From NCBI RefSeq assembly GCF_024764775.1, contig NZ_JALIGC010000027.1, positions 1-54,338 on the forward strand: 54,338 bases of DNA, read 5' to 3'. The position numbers and the translations under genes are program-made. Under the pieces are notes generated by a model. It was not told where the DNA came from and did no database searches. It saw only the letters and a list, made by a program, of their open reading frames with translations. This DNA comes from Scandinavium manionii (GTDB lineage: Bacteria > Pseudomonadota > Gammaproteobacteria > Enterobacterales > Enterobacteriaceae). Of this stretch, positions 51,901-54,338 are shown in pieces (the stretch's first letter is position 1; each line of letters begins with the position of its first letter).

Positions 51901-52843
51901 TCGCTGCATGTCGCTTCTGGATGACTCTGACATACGGCCCCATATGTATGGGGCAATTCTGTGGGGTGAGCAATTCTCTAATTTGCCAGAAAGCAGGGTT
52001 CTCGAGCTTGCTCAAAAGCTGCTGAGTAAACCGAATGGTGATGACGTAGTATTGGAAGCCCTGAGTATGAAACTAGCTGATAAAGGAGATGCTGCGGATA
52101 CACTAGGTCTTGCGCTACGAACGATCGGACTATCCGCTGCAATCCAGAGGTTCCGAAGAGATCACAACGATTCCGGCGGGTATATAGATTATGCAATGGA
52201 ACGTGTTATCGATGCCACATTGCACTTCGATGGCAACGAGGCTGAAAAGTTAGAATGGCTAAATTCAATCTTCGCTGTTGTCGATGAGCATTATGGCTAC
52301 ATTTATTCTTTCGAAGACGCTATCGGTATCACCGCTGCATGGATGCCAAAAGAATTTCTCAGTCGCATTTTTGATGGTACGGAAGATCAACAACAGAGGC
52401 GGCTGCATTTCATCAATCATGATGATTCACATCTGTCTCCTATTGCGAAAATCGATGTAGATATTTTGATTGAATGGTGCGGTACCACTAAAGATCCTCA
52501 TGTTTGGGCTTCAGTCGCTTCAGGTATTAATCTATGGTCAAAAGACGGTGAGCAAAGTCCTATTTGCTTGCAGGATGATGCACTGAGATTTCTAGAAGCC
52601 TCACCCGAGCCAAGAGCCGTCCTTGAGATCTTTGCCGAACACGTAGCACCTTCATCATGGTCCGGTAGTCGTGCGAACGTGATGCAACCCAGGGTTGAAG
52701 CGATAGGCCTGTTGGTCACGCACGAGCGTGCAGACATTTCTAAGTCGGCTAGAGCTGTGTATGAAAAACTGACTAACTGGGTTGAAAAGGAAAAAGAACG
52801 TGAGCGATTGGAAGATGAGGCATTGGAACAACGGTTTGAATGA
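48992..52843 (+). CDS. PD-(D/E)xK nuclease-like STAND NTPase, candidate defence protein
   Basis: The 1283-residue cytoplasmic protein has an N-terminal restriction-endonuclease-like part (about 35-170) with PDGGIDI (Asp51, Asp55) and VFQAKKH (Gln78, Lys80), fitting the D-QxK variant of PD-(D/E)xK nucleases. A P-loop NTPase of STAND/AAA type follows with Walker A GLSGVGKT (241-248) and Walker B AIMILDN (296-302). The remaining 900 or so residues look like helical repeats with no motif I recognise. The layout effector-NTPase-sensor is that of Avs proteins, but the size is smaller and no Avs class is assigned. The start is GTG (48992-48994); AGGG and AGGA lie upstream. It is followed 45 bases later by a probable partner gene. 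Confidence 0.8.
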   Translation: MAIFDIEKDELLRLSDTQLEELIARLAEAEVAMHGHSPACVNWSGSITAPDGGIDIQVKVPVDQLKAGFLVRPDTVFQAKKHRMPKALIEKEMGTGKALSPIISEQAKKQGSYIIVSLSDDCSPSGKADRLKAMRDAVKDDPNESSLHLDFYDRSKLIQWLRQYPSVMLWVKGKLGQGYSGWQPYGAWSNPPQGVTDTLISVPGVTITLPSGKGQKLKIDEAISPMRALIRSTNKAVRITGLSGVGKTRIVQALFDETVGTDALDRTVAIYVDTGSEPVPSATAMLDKLIAEDRRAIMILDNCPSELHASLASKVSAAGKEVSLITIEYDIRDDKPQTTEVIHIETDGPEVAEQLLIRRFPSIGQNNARRIAEFADGNARVALAIAERVEEGESLALLSDAQLFNRLFEQRNHPDDHLREQAEILSLVYSFSISSPDAATDELEILGALSGYPKIQLFKAATKLMERHVVQKRSHWRAILPHAIANKLAASALNSIPVDQLRATFEAPERPRLLMSFAHRLGLLHNHAVAKEIVKAWLHPEGLLGQIVNLDDVSTRILNYVAPVAPGALLERIEEMLVTSNFEHIQSRYNPQRTAVIKLLQLLAYESKYFERCIKLLICIADQESASNNYDSARNKIKRFFQPYLSGTHASLDQRVAIINECIGSSMAGRRVLGLEMLETALGGPPWTGFGINEFGARPRDYGFRPGNDELVAWLITFIDILVRLGTSGVPGLEDDARRILADKFRWIWRHGGIRSKLIDAARKLHAHRPWGEGWKAVRSTIYFFHTKRKDNEDVEPLPEILVTLERELEPNDLVPAVMAYVLSKGRDFWALDADYEHQGPNKFSEIRKILGAKAFKLGHEFAVSPHGLDELCPNLFLQDGMPYRVEFGKGLANGAPDLRIYWQQLVIQLDLQHKSQSDVSVIRGFIEETNSIDSALAQELLDQCAQHSELRFELVNLHPWQEFTEIDLDRCMSLLDDSDIRPHMYGAILWGEQFSNLPESRVLELAQKLLSKPNGDDVVLEALSMKLADKGDAADTLGLALRTIGLSAAIQRFRRDHNDSGGYIDYAMERVIDATLHFDGNEAEKLEWLNSIFAVVDEHYGYIYSFEDAIGITAAWMPKEFLSRIFDGTEDQQQRRLHFINHDDSHLSPIAKIDVDILIEWCGTTKDPHVWASVASGINLWSKDGEQSPICLQDDALRFLEASPEPRAVLEIFAEHVAPSSWSGSRANVMQPRVEAIGLLVTHERADISKSARAVYEKLTNWVEKEKERERLEDEALEQRFE

Positions 52844-52888
52844 AGGCTAGTAGCCGCCTTCAGAGGAATTCTGTTTAAAGGAGAAATC

Positions 52889-53800
52889 ATGGAATCTGCA
52901 CGTGATAAATATACCAGTGAGATTATTGAGGCAGAAGATCTTTGGTTACTTGATGTTGTAGATACGAACGGTTACGTATGTTGGGGATGCGGAATTGAGA
53001 TGTATCCTTCCGCCTGGCAAAAAGGTAGCAAGAAAAGACCGTCGTTTAATAAAATGCCGGGCAAAGTGCATATTAACTGTGATGCTGATGCTGAAAGCAC
53101 AGTGGTTAAACTAGGACAGAAGAAAAGCGTCCGCCACATGCTGGACAGCGCACCGGGTTTGATGCCCGCAGGGTTAAAACTGATTGAAAAACGACCCGTT
53201 GTTGATCCTGGCACTACTGGTCGCGAGAACAAACCCAATCCAACACGTTCTACATCGTCAGCATCCAGCGAAGGAAATGCTCCAGCGCGGCAATCCCGCC
53301 GCCCGGTTAACGCTATTCGCCAGATTTGTAGGGCATTTATTCGCTTCCCGTATGACCGTGGTATGTCACTAAATATCCCAGGTATTGATGCCGATACTTA
53401 CATGACCGTGTTTAAAAAACTAAAAGATCCGGTTCAACCCTACCCTGAGCGCCGAGTTTTTTATTCGCAGTTGTTGTGGCAGAAATTTGAGCAAGACGAA
53501 AACCGGATTGTCATTCCGCTCTCGGGAGAATGGACAAAAGACGAATCTGGTAAGTTTAAGCCCTCGCGTAGCTATAAACTACACATTGAGTGGGGAGACT
53601 GGTCAAAAGCTAAAAGAACTATGCTTTTTAATGAGCTCGAAACTGTACAGGAAGAAGCAAAAGAAGCAGTAAATAAAAAATCTAAAGAGAGAGCTCAAGT
53701 CTTCTTTATCGGTGAGCAAAGCACTGAGAATCCGGAAATCTTCTACGTTAATGATTATCGGTTAATCTGCGCGATTATGGGATATATAATTTACCCTTGA
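52889..53800 (+). CDS. Uncharacterised 303-residue protein with CxxC/HxxC zinc-site pattern
   Basis: The N-terminus (about 28-66) has CWGC (Cys31, Cys34) and HINC (His61, Cys64), a likely treble-clef or HNH-like zinc site. A Ser/Thr/Pro-rich linker (about 110-140) and a C-terminal domain with a predicted helix (ELETVQEEAKEAVNKKSKER) follow. There is no signal peptide or membrane segment. The ribosome site AGGAGA is strong. It follows the large STAND gene by 45 bases on the same strand and ends at a hairpin, so the two probably form an operon. Function unknown; a DNA- or RNA-contacting accessory role is inference. Confidence 0.75.
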   Translation: MESARDKYTSEIIEAEDLWLLDVVDTNGYVCWGCGIEMYPSAWQKGSKKRPSFNKMPGKVHINCDADAESTVVKLGQKKSVRHMLDSAPGLMPAGLKLIEKRPVVDPGTTGRENKPNPTRSTSSASSEGNAPARQSRRPVNAIRQICRAFIRFPYDRGMSLNIPGIDADTYMTVFKKLKDPVQPYPERRVFYSQLLWQKFEQDENRIVIPLSGEWTKDESGKFKPSRSYKLHIEWGDWSKAKRTMLFNELETVQEEAKEAVNKKSKERAQVFFIGEQSTENPEIFYVNDYRLICAIMGYIIYP

Positions 53801-53801
53801 C

Positions 53802-53838
53802 GTAAATGGGCCTTATTGCAAAATGGAGGCCCATTTAC
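53802..53838 (+). terminator. Hairpin ending the right-hand cassette
   Basis: GTAAATGGGCCT, a 13-base loop and AGGCCCATTTAC form a perfect 12-base stem two bases after the stop, followed by an A/T-rich tract ending TATTTT. Confidence 0.65.
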
Positions 53839-54084
53839 ATAATTATTTTCGGCTACCACCAAGGCTACGTCAACCCTATAAATTTGAGTCTATTTCTCCA
53901 TCATTCTGCTTCTCTTGTAGACACAATCACTGCAGTCAACATAATAATAGTTATATTAATAATGTTTTATTTTTCAATAGCGTTATGTGGGGTATTTCCA
54001 TAGCGATATAATTTCAAAACTCATCAAGACTGATCGTATAGCAGTTCCCCTGACAGGCATCAAAATATCAAAACCATAAAAACA
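53839..54084. other. AT-rich gap without a convincing gene
   Basis: Short frames only, none with a ribosome site. It lies between the cassette terminator and the stop codon of a leftward gene remnant. Confidence 0.4.
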
Positions 54085-54213
54085 TTAATTGTTCGTGTTA
54101 TTTTTCATAACTTTATCAAACTCTACTTTTAGATCACGTATAGACCATTTATTAATTCTGCGGTAGATAGCTTCCTCTCTATCGCCTGTATCATTTACCC
54201 ATTTATCCGGATG
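54085..54213 (-). pseudogene. 3' end of a leftward gene cut by an insertion sequence
   Basis: Minus-strand codons from 54213 to the TAA at 54085-54087 read HPDKWVNDTGDREEAIYRRI followed by NKWSIRDLKVEFDKVMKNN and a short tail. Composition and codon use look like real coding sequence for the C-terminus of a soluble protein. The frame is broken exactly where the next IS begins (54214-54217). The 5' part, if it survives, lies beyond the IS. Family not recognised. Confidence 0.65.
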
Positions 54214-54338
54214 TAGTGGCACACTGAATTTGGCCACCTGAACAGAGGTGATATGCTCACCTCAGAACAACACAGGTGCACCAATGAAAAGAAAAAATTT
54301 TAGTCCTGAATTCAGACGTGAGTCAGCCCAGTTGGTTG
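54214..54338 (+). mobile_element. Left end of an IS911-like IS3-family element (partial)
   Basis: The sequence from about TAGTGGCACACTGAATTTGG onward is a typical IS3-family left end followed at 70 bases by an orfA start. The element is cut by the window edge. The exact first base (54214 to 54217) is uncertain. Confidence 0.65.
54284..54338 (+). CDS. IS911-like transposase OrfA, N-terminal fragment
   Basis: The first 18 codons read MKRKNFSPEFRRESAQLV, matching the helix-turn-helix OrfA of the IS911 type (KKRNFSAEFKRESAQLVV as recalled). It continues past the right edge. Confidence 0.75.
   Translation, partial: MKRKNFSPEFRRESAQLV

Noticed and set aside
53806..54003. 65-codon hydrophobic frame after the 303-residue gene
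   Set aside because: Its start lies inside the terminator hairpin, no ribosome site is present, and hydrophobicity follows from AT-rich sequence.
43930..54338. Search for a second copy of the ssrA 3' end (attR)
   Set aside because: No convincing match to the CCAGCTCCACCA end region was found by eye, so no right boundary is claimed.

Overview
The window is chromosomal DNA from a member of the Enterobacteriaceae. Gene order from clpB to smpB matches the E. coli/Salmonella backbone almost gene for gene, and the proteins are close to their E. coli counterparts in length and motifs. The details fit the Enterobacter/Lelliottia/Leclercia/Citrobacter neighbourhood better than E. coli itself, but the genus cannot be fixed from the sequence alone.

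Layout. (1) 1-250 holds the minus-strand P2 and P1 promoters and antitermination leader of an rRNA operon that continues off the left edge. (2) 370-24867 is core backbone: clpB, pgeF-rluD, bamD, raiA, pheL-pheA, an SMP-30 type lactonase gene, aroF-tyrA, yfiL, rpsP-rimM-trmD-rplS, ffh, ypjD-corB, grpE, nadK, recN, bamE, ratA-rnfH and smpB. Many control sites are readable: sigma-32 promoters for clpB and grpE, a class II CRP promoter for raiA, the pheL attenuator, three TyrR boxes before aroF and two LexA boxes before recN. Between yfiL and rplS the expected yfiR-dgcN-yfiB cyclic-di-GMP locus is gone. Only a 3' scrap of yfiB remains, next to a His/Met-rich DUF2946/PepSY membrane-protein pair that looks metal-related.

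(3) 24868-42050 separates smpB from ssrA. It holds a 3852-residue BapA-like type I secreted adhesin with about 28 Ig-like repeats, followed by its TolC-like, ABC and HlyD-like exporter genes. This is the position and order of the Salmonella bapABCD locus.

(4) 42121-42483 is ssrA (tmRNA). Its 3' end is the insertion site of a genomic island that starts with a CP4-57-type integrase and runs past the right edge. The island is visibly AT-richer and carries two unassigned cassettes. One is a leftward pair encoding a UvrD-like helicase with a NERD-like N-terminus and a 223-residue partner. The other is a rightward pair encoding a 1283-residue protein with a PD-(D/E)xK-like N-terminus and a STAND-type P-loop, plus a 303-residue protein with a CxxC/HxxC zinc-site pattern. 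Both look like defence modules and are the best candidates here for something undescribed. A complete IS3-family element with ACTA target duplications lies between them. The window ends in a second IS3-family element inserted into a leftward gene of which only the last 42 codons remain.
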